64,000 bases of DNA. Source: an uncultured Acetatifactor sp. GTDB lineage: Bacteria > Bacillota > Clostridia > Lachnospirales > Lachnospiraceae. The DNA is taken from the NCBI GenBank assembly GCA_934402375.1, contig CAKRUB010000008.1:34093-98092 (forward strand). Reading direction: 5' to 3'. Of this stretch, positions 33,161 through 41,689 are shown piece after piece (the first letter of the stretch is position 1; the number at the start of each line of letters is the position of its first letter). The notes beneath the pieces are model-generated. The model was not told the origin of the DNA and ran no database searches. It was given only the letters and a program-made list of their open reading frames with translations. The position numbers and the translations under genes were made by a program.

Positions 33161-34138
33161 CTACCCAATATTATTCCTTATATCAAACACCGGATACCCC
33201 TTCTCGTCCCACTCCAGCTTCATCACCATCGCGTGCCGGTTCGGATCGTACAGCGGCTCTCCTTCAATCTCCGCATAGGTTCGCGCGTGATAGACGCAGG
33301 CCTCCGTCCCGTCCTCCAGCACCGTAAAGCTGTTGTGCCCCGGGCCGTAAATACCGTACTCCCGGCTGCTCCTCAGCACCGGCTGCCTCTCCTTCTTCCA
33401 CGCCCTCGGGTCAAGCACATCCTCATCCTCCCCGATGCTCAGAAGCCCCATGCAATAGCACTCCCCGGTCGCGCTCGCCGAGAACGTCAGGAAAATCCGT
33501 CCGTTCTTCTTTATGACAGCCGGACCCTCGTTCACCCAGATGTCCACTCTCTCCCAGTCATAGTCCGGCGTCGTCAGCAGCTCCTGCGCTGTCGCAAGCT
33601 TAGTCGGAGTCTCCATTCTCGCAATATAAAGGTTGGAAATCTGGATGCCGACGCCTACCTTCTCCGCCCAGACATAATACAGCTCGCCCTTGTGTTCAAA
33701 GACCGTGGCATCGAGAGAAAACGCCTCAAAGGAATAAATGTCGTCGTCCGCCCTCTGGATCTTTCCCATTTCCTTCCATGGATCGCTCAGCGGATCCTGT
33801 CCCTGACATTCCAGCACATAAGGTCTGATTGCCCACTTGTTCTCTGCCTCTCCCGCTGCAAAATACAGATACCATTTTCCCCTGAGATAATGCAGCTCCG
33901 GCGCCCAGATGTGCTGTCCCATGATGCCTGTCTCATGACGGCGCCAGACCGTCACCTCCTCCGCATCCCGAAGCCCATCAAGCGTTGCCGCCCTGCGGAG
34001 AATAATGCGGTCATACTCCGGCACGGATGCCGTAAAATAATAATTGCCGTCCTCGTGTCTGTATACATAGGGATCTGCTCTCTGCTCAATAAATGCTCTG
34101 TTGTAGGGGGTGATCAAGCCGTTTCTCTTCTTTTCCAT
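33161..34138 (-). CDS. Intracellular GH43 glycosidase (probable arabinofuranosidase)
   Basis: 325 residues with no signal peptide. The propeller blades carry the GH43 residues: RADPYVYRHEDGNYYFTASV (base Asp), MGQHIWAPELHYLRGKWYLY, SLDATVFEHKGELYYVWA (modulating Asp) and VNEGPAVIKKNGRIFLTFSA (acid Glu), plus GPGHNSFT. It probably removes arabinose from imported arabino-oligosaccharides. It follows the LamG lipoprotein gene and a terminator-like hairpin, so it may be only partly co-transcribed with the transporter operon. AAAAGG precedes the ATG. Confidence 0.88.
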   Translation of the reverse strand: MEKKRNGLITPYNRAFIEQRADPYVYRHEDGNYYFTASVPEYDRIILRRAATLDGLRDAEEVTVWRRHETGIMGQHIWAPELHYLRGKWYLYFAAGEAENKWAIRPYVLECQGQDPLSDPWKEMGKIQRADDDIYSFEAFSLDATVFEHKGELYYVWAEKVGVGIQISNLYIARMETPTKLATAQELLTTPDYDWERVDIWVNEGPAVIKKNGRIFLTFSASATGECYCMGLLSIGEDEDVLDPRAWKKERQPVLRSSREYGIYGPGHNSFTVLEDGTEACVYHARTYAEIEGEPLYDPNRHAMVMKLEWDEKGYPVFDIRNNIG

Positions 34139-34213
34139 TTTATTTTTACCTTTTCACTCATTCTGAGACCGTACAGCCTCTTATTGACAGATTCCGTTCT
34201 CTCTTCCTCTGCC

Positions 34214-34284
34214 TTTCAGAAAGCGGGAAGCTCTCCTGCCCTCTGAAAGACACCCCGGAACCGGTATTCTCCGAATCCCGGGGT
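34214..34284. terminator. Two adjacent stem-loops after the LamG lipoprotein gene
   Basis: TTTCAGA and TCTGAAA (34216-34249) form one stem. ACCCCGG (34252-34258) and CCCGGGGT (34277-34284) form a second, which on the plus strand is followed by ATTTTTAT and on the minus strand is preceded by ATAAAAAT. They lie in the minus-strand operon and may attenuate transcription before the GH43 gene. Confidence 0.6.
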
Positions 34285-34310
34285 ATTTTTATTCAGCGCT
34301 TATTCAGCGC

Positions 34311-35888
34311 TTATTCCACGCTGATAACGTCGATATAGCACTCTTCACAGGTGAAGAAGAAATAGCAGGGTGCATCTGCTGTCAGGGTAGATGCAACAAC
34401 AACCTTCTCGGTCATCTCCGTGCCGTCAGCGCCTGTAAACACATAGTCAAGCGTGAGCTCGCTGCCGCTTCTGGAGATTGTCAGCTTGATGTCTGCATCT
34501 GTCATCAGTGCAAGCCAGCCTGCCCAGTCGTCTCCCCATGAGCACTCAGAGCTCGTCATTGCATAGGATGCGTCGCCCCAGCCGAAAGCGTCCGAACGTA
34601 CAACAGCATACTCTGCATAGTCAGCGCTCTGGTCAGCGGGTGCGGAATGTCCCTTTGTCTCTGTGTTCGTGAAGGCTGTTACCAGATTATCCCAGTTGTT
34701 GATTCCGTCGGAATAGTTCTTCAGTGTCACGGTCTTTGTCTCGCCGTCAGCGATTGCGTAGCTGTCAGACCAGTCGCTCCACCAGCCGTTGGAGAAATCT
34801 ACTGCACCGACCTTGTCGATTGCGCTCTCATCGGGAACGATCTCAACAGTGGAAACAGAAGGCTCTGCCTCTTCCTCCTCGACAGCGGGTGCTTCGGGAG
34901 CAACGCTCTCAACGTTGGGATCACCCAGCGCGTACAGAGATGCAACCTGACCTGCGCTCAGCGCGCTGTCAAACACATAGAGATCATCTACAAAGCCCTT
35001 GAAAATGGTGTCCCAATAGTTGATTCCGAAGTAGGACTCAAACTCGGAGCTGCCGGGCTGCATGATGTTGGGAGCAAGGGTAGCATCCCATGTGTAACCG
35101 CCTTCCCATCCCATGGACTCACCATTGGTGGAATAGCATGCCTGAGAGTCATATGCGAGCTGTCCGTTCAGATAGAGCTGTGCACCGGCAGTCGTGGAGC
35201 CGACAGGGCTGTTCTGGCTCTCGCCTGAGCAGACAACCGTAACCATTACCCATTCCTTCTTACCGGAAATGCTGTGCTCCTCATCCGAGAAGGACCACAT
35301 CCACGGCCAGCAGTCTGTACCGTCCTGTGCATCGGAAGCCTCGTTACGGCTCCAGATGATCGGGAAGCCCTTGTAGCCGGGGAACTCGGTCTGGGTGACA
35401 TTCATCCATGTAACATTGTTTCCTGCATCTGCCGCTCTGCCGATGTTGTAGCCGATCTGCAGGGTCGGTCCGAAATTGCTCAGTCTTGCCGCATTTACCC
35501 AGAAGGACACGGTGTAAGCATCCGTGTTGGTCGCCTGAAGACCGAGGTCAAGTCCGTAAGAACCGTCAAGGTAGATCGCCTTGCCAACCGGTCCGTCAGC
35601 ATAGACGAAGGTGGTGTCCTGCTCAGCTATGCCGAGGCTTCCACCGTCGGGTGCGTCAGTGTCGGTGTTGACTACTGCCTTATAGCCCTCGTCCTCACCG
35701 TCGAAGGTCAGATGTGCGAACGCATCGGGAAGCGCCTCGGGAGTTACCTCCGCGCTCTGCTCGGGTGCCTTGGATTCCTCCGTCTTGCTCTCCTGTGAAG
35801 AGCTGCCGTTGTTGCTGTCTCCGCATGCTGTCAGCATTGTCGCTGTCATTGCTGTGCAGAGCAAAAGTGCCATTGCTTTCTTTTTCAT
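34311..35888 (-). CDS. LamG/concanavalin-like domain lipoprotein
   Basis: 525 residues. The lipobox is in MTATMLTACGDSN (lipidated Cys near 22), followed by an acidic Ser/Glu linker. Residues about 50-290 form a LamG-type jelly roll: FAHLTFDGEDEGYKAVVN, AYTVSFWVNAARLSNFGPTL, AQLYLNGQLAYDSQ and FKGFVDDLYVFDSALSAGQV. A second beta domain follows after a Glu/Pro linker (about 330-525). It is predicted to be a surface glycan-binding protein feeding the adjacent transporter. AATGGAGGG lies before the ATG at 35888. It is last in the transporter operon before the hairpins at 34214-34284. The ligand is inferred to be arabinan-like. Confidence 0.85.
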   Translation of the reverse strand: MKKKAMALLLCTAMTATMLTACGDSNNGSSSQESKTEESKAPEQSAEVTPEALPDAFAHLTFDGEDEGYKAVVNTDTDAPDGGSLGIAEQDTTFVYADGPVGKAIYLDGSYGLDLGLQATNTDAYTVSFWVNAARLSNFGPTLQIGYNIGRAADAGNNVTWMNVTQTEFPGYKGFPIIWSRNEASDAQDGTDCWPWMWSFSDEEHSISGKKEWVMVTVVCSGESQNSPVGSTTAGAQLYLNGQLAYDSQACYSTNGESMGWEGGYTWDATLAPNIMQPGSSEFESYFGINYWDTIFKGFVDDLYVFDSALSAGQVASLYALGDPNVESVAPEAPAVEEEEAEPSVSTVEIVPDESAIDKVGAVDFSNGWWSDWSDSYAIADGETKTVTLKNYSDGINNWDNLVTAFTNTETKGHSAPADQSADYAEYAVVRSDAFGWGDASYAMTSSECSWGDDWAGWLALMTDADIKLTISRSGSELTLDYVFTGADGTEMTEKVVVASTLTADAPCYFFFTCEECYIDVISVE

Positions 35889-35928
35889 GATTTCCCTCCA
35901 TTGATTAAGTTTTAATATAGTTTTTTGT

Positions 35929-37437
35929 TTATTGTGCAAAAGAATCTACCACTGCCTGATACTGCGCAAGCTCTTCATCTGAGAGCACATCATAGCCGTC
36001 AGGTCCGAAGTACGAGATCATCGCCTCGGCATGATAATAGTTCGCCTGCTCGGTAGCCTCCTCTACATAGTCGGCTGCCTTTGCCTTTCCCTGATCCACA
36101 AGGTCATGAATACCAATCTTGTTGAAGTACTGGTCACAGAAGTTCCAATAGCCTGCAATGCTGTACCAGCCGTAAGGTACCGGGCGGGTAATGCTTGCAA
36201 AATAGTCATCCCAGTAAGCCTTGTGATCTGCATCCTGCGGGAAGAGGGCGCTGAAGCCGTCCCATACTTCCTTGTCGAGCGTGATCGGGTAAGGCATCTG
36301 TGAATTTTTCAGCGGTACACCGGAAGCGTTTGTAATGGAAGTATCGGAGTAAATGTCCAGTCTTTCCTTCCAGCCGTCGATGCCCCAGCCCATGAATTTC
36401 AGAAGCAGATATGCCTCGTAAGGGTACTTACAGGAGGTGGAAACACCGCCCATGTACATATTTGCAATGACATTGTGCTGCTTCTCATCAACAACATTCG
36501 GTGTTACATAGGGAACGATGTCCAGACCGTACTGCTCCTGATAGCCCTCATAGCCCCAGAGATTCATGTAAGTCCATGAGCCCTCGGAGAATACCGCGAC
36601 ATGAGCGGTAGCACCAAACCATGCCTCCCAGTCTCCCGTCCAGTCTTCCATCTCCTGCGTCTCCTGGGAAGGAGCCACATAGCCGCCGAGCTTCAGGTCT
36701 GAGAACTGCTGCTCGCCCTTTGCCCAGTAGGAAAGGTCGAAGTCTGTGCCGTTGAAGCCGAACTCGCCCTTCAAAGCTCTCTCCTCGGGAGAACATGCGG
36801 CGATGCCGTACAGGGAATCCAGTCTGTTGTAATAGCCGAGTCCGAAATACTTCATCTGTCCGCCGCCCGGATCAACGGTGGCATCCTTGATGAGCTGGAT
36901 CATCTCATCCCATGTCCAGTCGGTTCTGGGCATCTCAAGGTTCAGGGTCTTGATAACGTTTCTGTCGATGAACACGGCGCTGGGCCAGTATACCATCGGA
37001 ACCGCAAATCTTGCGCTGGTGTCAAAGCAGCCGATGCCGTACTCCGTAACGGTCGGCATCAGGTTCTGGTTCTCCGGGTCAGCGTCAAAATAATCCGAAA
37101 TATCCAGCCAGTATTGATTTGCAAGCGCGGTGTCGGAATCGGTTCCCTCGAAGACATCCGGGAAGGTTCCCGCCGCTGCCGCCGCGGAAAGGTCTGTGCT
37201 CATATCCTCGATCACACGGCATTCCACCTTGATGTTCGGATACTTTTCCATGAACTTCTCAGCCAGCATGTTGATCGTCGTCTCGTCCTCATAATGCCAG
37301 AAGGTCAGCGTGATGTCGTCTGTCGTCACGCCGTTCTCGTCCACCTTGCCGGACGGTCCGCCGGAACCGCTGCCGCATGCTGTCAGACCAAGAACCATTG
37401 CGCCCGCCAGCAGCAAACTTAAAACTCTCTTTTTCAT
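35929..37437 (-). CDS. Sugar ABC transporter solute-binding lipoprotein
   Basis: 502 residues with a lipobox (VLGLTACGSGSGG) and an extracellular solute-binding fold of the family 1 type (DITLTFWHYEDETTINMLAE; TFPDVFEGTDSD; FSEGSWTYMNLWGYEGY). It would capture an oligosaccharide and pass it to the permease pair encoded just upstream (38444-39493 and 37507-38439). AAGGAGG precedes the ATG. No ATPase gene is near, so a shared MsmK-like ATPase encoded elsewhere is expected. The arabinan specificity is inferred from the neighbouring GH43 genes. Confidence 0.93.
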   Translation of the reverse strand: MKKRVLSLLLAGAMVLGLTACGSGSGGPSGKVDENGVTTDDITLTFWHYEDETTINMLAEKFMEKYPNIKVECRVIEDMSTDLSAAAAAGTFPDVFEGTDSDTALANQYWLDISDYFDADPENQNLMPTVTEYGIGCFDTSARFAVPMVYWPSAVFIDRNVIKTLNLEMPRTDWTWDEMIQLIKDATVDPGGGQMKYFGLGYYNRLDSLYGIAACSPEERALKGEFGFNGTDFDLSYWAKGEQQFSDLKLGGYVAPSQETQEMEDWTGDWEAWFGATAHVAVFSEGSWTYMNLWGYEGYQEQYGLDIVPYVTPNVVDEKQHNVIANMYMGGVSTSCKYPYEAYLLLKFMGWGIDGWKERLDIYSDTSITNASGVPLKNSQMPYPITLDKEVWDGFSALFPQDADHKAYWDDYFASITRPVPYGWYSIAGYWNFCDQYFNKIGIHDLVDQGKAKAADYVEEATEQANYYHAEAMISYFGPDGYDVLSDEELAQYQAVVDSFAQ

Positions 37438-37506
37438 TACTTTTCCTCCTTAAAAAATTATCTCATAGCCCCTCAGAGGCTTAAGAAACGTTGTGTTGTT
37501 GCCGGG

Positions 37507-38439
37507 TTATTCACCCGTGATACCCGTTCTGTCGATACTCTCAACAAAATACTTCTGCAGGAAGAAGTACATGATGAGCAGCGGCAGGATGGAGAGTGCC
37601 GTCGCCGCCATTCTGACAGATTCGTTCAGGCTGGTCGCCGTATCTCCCGTAGTCGCCAGCGTATTGAAGCTCGCGTCGAAATTTTTCAGCTGCACCACAA
37701 GATTTACCCATATGCTCTTCGTGGAAAGCCCCTGCACATACAGCTCTGTCAGATAGGATTCGTTCCAGTACCAGACAAAGGAGAACAGAAAAACCGTCAG
37801 TATCGCAGGCGCCGCAGAGGGCACCGCAATCTTTATGAAGGATTTCAGATAGCCTGCTCCGTCGATCTGTGCAGCCTCGATCAGCACCTTTGGCACCTGT
37901 TTGAAAAACTGGTAAAAGATCAATATGAAGATCGGTGCATTCAGTCCGTTTCCGAAAACCGCCGGGAGGACAAATGCCCAGATCGTGCCGAGAATGCCCG
38001 TGTCATTGTACAGCACATAGGTCGGTATCATCGTCACCTGACTCGGCAGGATATAGGAAAAGATCAGCAATGCCATCAGTATCTTTTTCCCCTTGAACTC
38101 AAATCTGGCGAAGCCGTAACCCACAAGCATGCAGATCAGCACATTGCAGAGCGTCGGCAGACCCGCGATCAGAATCCCCTTCAGCAGCGAGCTCCAGAAG
38201 CTCATGCTCTTTGCCGCGTCTATGTAATTCTGGAGATAAAGCGTGCTCGGAATCCACTTTACCGAGGAATCCAGCAGATCATCCCTGTTCATGAAGCTGT
38301 AGCTGAACATATAAAGGATAGGGTAGAGATACACGAAACCGATACAGATCAGCAGCCCGTACACCACGATCTGCTTTCCGGCGCCTTCCTTCTCCTTGCT
38401 GCCGAACACAAACCGGTGCAGCTTCTCCCGCGTAAACAT
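37507..38439 (-). CDS. Carbohydrate ABC permease, MalG-like (second pair)
   Basis: 310 residues with six predicted membrane helices and the permease EAA loop VLIEAAQIDGAGYLKSFIKI that contacts the ATPase. The reading frame continues upstream to an ATG at 38514, but that would overlap the preceding permease by 71 nt. The ATG at 38439 starts 4 nt after its stop and gives a normal N-terminus, so it is preferred, although GGAG is somewhat far (12 nt). The protein pairs with the MalF-like permease at 38444. Confidence 0.9.
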   Translation of the reverse strand: MFTREKLHRFVFGSKEKEGAGKQIVVYGLLICIGFVYLYPILYMFSYSFMNRDDLLDSSVKWIPSTLYLQNYIDAAKSMSFWSSLLKGILIAGLPTLCNVLICMLVGYGFARFEFKGKKILMALLIFSYILPSQVTMIPTYVLYNDTGILGTIWAFVLPAVFGNGLNAPIFILIFYQFFKQVPKVLIEAAQIDGAGYLKSFIKIAVPSAAPAILTVFLFSFVWYWNESYLTELYVQGLSTKSIWVNLVVQLKNFDASFNTLATTGDTATSLNESVRMAATALSILPLLIMYFFLQKYFVESIDRTGITGE

Positions 38440-38443
38440 TTTC

Positions 38444-39493
38444 TTAATAGTCTCCGCTGCCGTCGTAGGTGCGGTAGTTGCGCTTTTTCCTTGTCCTTTC
38501 GATCTTTCTCGCATTTCTCTCTCCCCTCCTCTCTATCCGTTTTACGGTTCTTGCCTCTTTTTTCATTTCTCTCTTGTGACGCTTTACCTGTCTGTCGTAA
38601 ATGTCCTTCTTCGAGCCGAGCAGCAGGAAGAAGAGAAGCACGATCAGCGTCACGATCACCGCGTACATCCATGCCATCGCCGAAGCGTAGCCGTAACCCT
38701 TTTCCTTGGTTCCCGAGAACATTGCCGACTCGATCATGTTGATCAGCGAGTTCTGTTCGTTTCCGGAGAGGAAAATGACGGAATACACGGCATTGAGCAG
38801 GATCATCGGTTTGATAGTCGGAAGTGTGATCTTCCAGAAGCATTCCCACTGGGAGCCTCCGTCGATCTTCGCCGCCTCATACAGCGCGGAATCGATCTTT
38901 TGCAGCGCCGACAGGAAGATCAGTATCTGTACTCCCGAATACCAGAGTATCATGATCATGTTTGAGAAGATCTCTCCGATCGAGCTCGCCAGACTTGCCG
39001 GCAGGAAATTTTCCAGCGCCGCGACAATCGACTGTACATTCATCGCCGGGATGGTCGCCGCTCCCTCTCCCACCAGCATGTTCATCACCGGTCCGCTGAC
39101 GATGATGACCGGCAGGAAGAAGATCAGTCTGAAAAAGCCCTTGCACTTGATATTTCCGTTGAGCATGATCGCGATCATCAGGGCGAAGACCACGATGATC
39201 GGAACCTCCACGATCGTCTGCCACAGATAGGTGACGATCTGCTGCGGGAACTCCGGATTCTCCATCCATATCTGCGTGAAATTACCTGTGCCGACATAGG
39301 TGAACTTCGTTCCCAGCGGTGTGATCCTGATATTGAACCACATATAATAGAAGGACTGGCAAAGCGGGTAAAGCATGAAGAGAAGAACTCCGATGACCCA
39401 CGGGAGCACAAACAGATACCCCGCTCTCGCCTCGCGCTTTTCCAGCTTGCCCAGCTTCCCTTTCGGTTTTTTTACTTTCTTTTCTCTGCTCAT
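38444..39493 (-). CDS. Carbohydrate ABC permease, MalF-like (second pair)
   Basis: 349 residues with six membrane helices and the EAA loop LYEAAKIDGGSQWECFWKI. It starts MSREKKVKKPKGKL directly after the stop of the DUF5696 gene (one base apart), with GAGGTGG in the end of that gene, indicating coupling. The C-terminal 45 residues are an unusually long, strongly basic cytoplasmic tail (many Arg, Lys and Glu) not seen in typical MalF proteins. It works with the permease at 37507 and the binding protein at 35929. Confidence 0.92.
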   Translation of the reverse strand: MSREKKVKKPKGKLGKLEKREARAGYLFVLPWVIGVLLFMLYPLCQSFYYMWFNIRITPLGTKFTYVGTGNFTQIWMENPEFPQQIVTYLWQTIVEVPIIVVFALMIAIMLNGNIKCKGFFRLIFFLPVIIVSGPVMNMLVGEGAATIPAMNVQSIVAALENFLPASLASSIGEIFSNMIMILWYSGVQILIFLSALQKIDSALYEAAKIDGGSQWECFWKITLPTIKPMILLNAVYSVIFLSGNEQNSLINMIESAMFSGTKEKGYGYASAMAWMYAVIVTLIVLLFFLLLGSKKDIYDRQVKRHKREMKKEARTVKRIERRGERNARKIERTRKKRNYRTYDGSGDY

Positions 39494-41689
39494 TTACTCA
39501 ACCACCTCATAGGTCATTCCTTCCAGCGTGTGTCCGTCCGCGCTCTGTGCTTCCGCGCTGTAATTGAGATAGATCTTCACACCGTTGTCATAGGTGACCA
39601 CTGTAATGCCGTTGCCCAGAATTTCATGCCCCACAATGCAGGCTCCCTGTGTCTTCTCATATACCGCTGCAAGCTCCTTCGTGTAGGAGAGTATCGTGTC
39701 TCTGTAGACGCTGTACTCGGAGCTGTATATGTCACTGGAGTTCGTATAGATCAGCCGGGATGAATTTTCCTTTGTGATGTAGAACGAAGGTCTTGTTCCC
39801 GTCTCCACCAGCTTTAAGAAGAACTCCTGCTTATTCGCTTCAAAGTTCACATACTCGGAGTACACCGGCATGATTCCCTTCTGCACGATCGAGAGGAACG
39901 GTACGCTCTCATCTTCAAAGATGTAATTCGAGGTGTACAGCGGCATATCCAGAAAGCTCTCGGTATGGTTCCAGAGATATGCGAACGGCTGCTCCAGCAC
40001 CAGCTCCGTGCTCTCATCCACCTTTGCCACTGTGTCACAATAGCTCTCAGCACATTGATACCTCGTGTAAAAGCTTCCGCTGTAGTTGTAGGAATACAGC
40101 GTATCCGAAATTCCGCCGAGCGCCAGCCGGTTGACTCCGCTCTTTGTATAGCTGTTTACAAACCGGTTCAGCACCTCATCCGTTCTCGCCGGGGTCAGCC
40201 ACATGAACTTCTCATATACGTCCTTGTAGGTCTCCTCCTCGAGCTTTCTCTTATTGATCTTCTTCACAACATTGAAGGTCGCGTTCTGCTCGTCGGGATT
40301 GATGCGCAGCGCGTCATTGTAAAGGTACAGGCGGATGTCCTTCTCCCCGGTCTCCTCCAGCAGCTTTGTCAGTTCCTTTGTGCCGCCGATGTCGGAGTCT
40401 GCCTTGTACTTCGTGATCGGCAGATTGTAGAGCCCGCCCTTCTGCCAGCCCTTGTACACGCCGAACAGCTCTGTGACTCCCTGCTCCTCAAGATCGCTGT
40501 AGATTTCCCTGATGTCATCCACCGTCGTCATGACTACGGAGCTGGTTCCGACAACCCATGCCTCCCGCTCCGCCCCGAGGAAGTCAACCCTCGTCCGGTA
40601 ATCATCCTCCAATGCTTTCAGCGTTCCGTTTTCCAGAAGGTAATTTCTGTAGGCGTTTGCCATTCCGCAGTAGTTTGCCTCCGCCCCGCTTAAGAACAGA
40701 TATCTCACCTGTAGATCGGAATGGCTCCTGTCCGTCTCCACCATCTTGAAGGAACCGGAGGTTCCGTTGTTGCTGGTGGGCTGATTGTAAAGCCTGCGCT
40801 CCGTGAACCTTGCAAAAATTCGGTTGTAGTCGATGCTGACGCCGTTGGGCGATGCCTCGATCGTCGCACGCTGATCGCCTTCCTCCACCACCGCGAGATA
40901 CGCAATTCCCTCATCCGTGTGCGCCATGCCGAAGACCGGTGCGAGAATGTTGTTGGCGTCATTCACCATCTCGTATTTATCCTTCCAGAGCCGCACCACC
41001 TCGGAATCGACGAAACCTGTGTCCGTTCCGTAGATCACGCCGGTGTAACCGCTGTTGAAACGCCCTTCCTTGTCATCCAGATAGATCAGCGCCCCGTTTC
41101 CGTCCGGCAGAAGCATGTAGCCTTCCTTTGTATCCAGATAGCTGTAGCCGAGATAGGGGTAAAGGGCAATGGAGCCGATGTAGTAGCTGTCGCTGTTCTC
41201 GACAATAGATTCATCCGGCACGCGCGCCGTGATACCGTCCTCGTTGAGCGTGACCTCCAGTGTCATTCCCAGCTTATATTTGTTCCAGTAGACCTTCGCG
41301 GAAAAACCGTTGTCCGTGTAGGTGATCTGCTGGCTGACATCGTCGTTGATCAGATCCGCCTGCTGGGTGTCCACACTGGAATAGATCAGGTTCAGCACCA
41401 GCGCCGACTGCATCGCTCCCATCCAGAGCTCGTTGTTCTTTCCGTCGTCATGGCTCACAGCCGATTCCATGTACGCCCCCGTCGCCTTGTCAAGGACAAC
41501 AACGGAAAGTCCCTGTTCCCTCATATAGAGAGCGTAGTTTTCATTCTCTGCGATCAGGCTGTGATCCCCGAAGCTGTCCGCCGCTGCCGCCCGCGCCCTG
41601 AGCGGGGTGCCAAAGAAGCTTCCCGCCGTCGGGAGAAGAAGCAGCACTGCCAGCAGAACCGCAAATATCCTTTTTCGTCTAGTTGCCAA
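39494..41689 (-). CDS. DUF5696-domain secreted protein
   Basis: 731 residues with an N-terminal signal peptide (FAVLLAVLLLLPTAGSFFG) and a large extracellular region resembling DUF5696, a domain found in sugar-transporter loci and thought to have a glycosidase-like barrel (GVTELFGVYKGWQKGGLYNL and LDMPLYTSNYIFEDESVPFL are barrel-like strands). No catalytic residues are assigned. The start is TTG at 41689, preceded by AGGTGG and overlapping the Yip1 gene end by 11 nt. It sits between the Yip1 protein and the second permease pair, so it is likely involved in glycan handling at the membrane. Confidence 0.82.
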   Translation of the reverse strand: MATRRKRIFAVLLAVLLLLPTAGSFFGTPLRARAAAADSFGDHSLIAENENYALYMREQGLSVVVLDKATGAYMESAVSHDDGKNNELWMGAMQSALVLNLIYSSVDTQQADLINDDVSQQITYTDNGFSAKVYWNKYKLGMTLEVTLNEDGITARVPDESIVENSDSYYIGSIALYPYLGYSYLDTKEGYMLLPDGNGALIYLDDKEGRFNSGYTGVIYGTDTGFVDSEVVRLWKDKYEMVNDANNILAPVFGMAHTDEGIAYLAVVEEGDQRATIEASPNGVSIDYNRIFARFTERRLYNQPTSNNGTSGSFKMVETDRSHSDLQVRYLFLSGAEANYCGMANAYRNYLLENGTLKALEDDYRTRVDFLGAEREAWVVGTSSVVMTTVDDIREIYSDLEEQGVTELFGVYKGWQKGGLYNLPITKYKADSDIGGTKELTKLLEETGEKDIRLYLYNDALRINPDEQNATFNVVKKINKRKLEEETYKDVYEKFMWLTPARTDEVLNRFVNSYTKSGVNRLALGGISDTLYSYNYSGSFYTRYQCAESYCDTVAKVDESTELVLEQPFAYLWNHTESFLDMPLYTSNYIFEDESVPFLSIVQKGIMPVYSEYVNFEANKQEFFLKLVETGTRPSFYITKENSSRLIYTNSSDIYSSEYSVYRDTILSYTKELAAVYEKTQGACIVGHEILGNGITVVTYDNGVKIYLNYSAEAQSADGHTLEGMTYEVVE

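Noticed and set aside
34261..34320. Direct repeat CAGCGCTTATT before the LamG stop
   Set aside because: It is only two short copies next to a terminator, with no wider pattern.
37507..38514. Long start for the MalG-like permease at 38514
   Set aside because: It needs a 71-nt overlap with the upstream permease. The GGAGG-like sequence there is simply coding for its Arg/Glu-rich tail.
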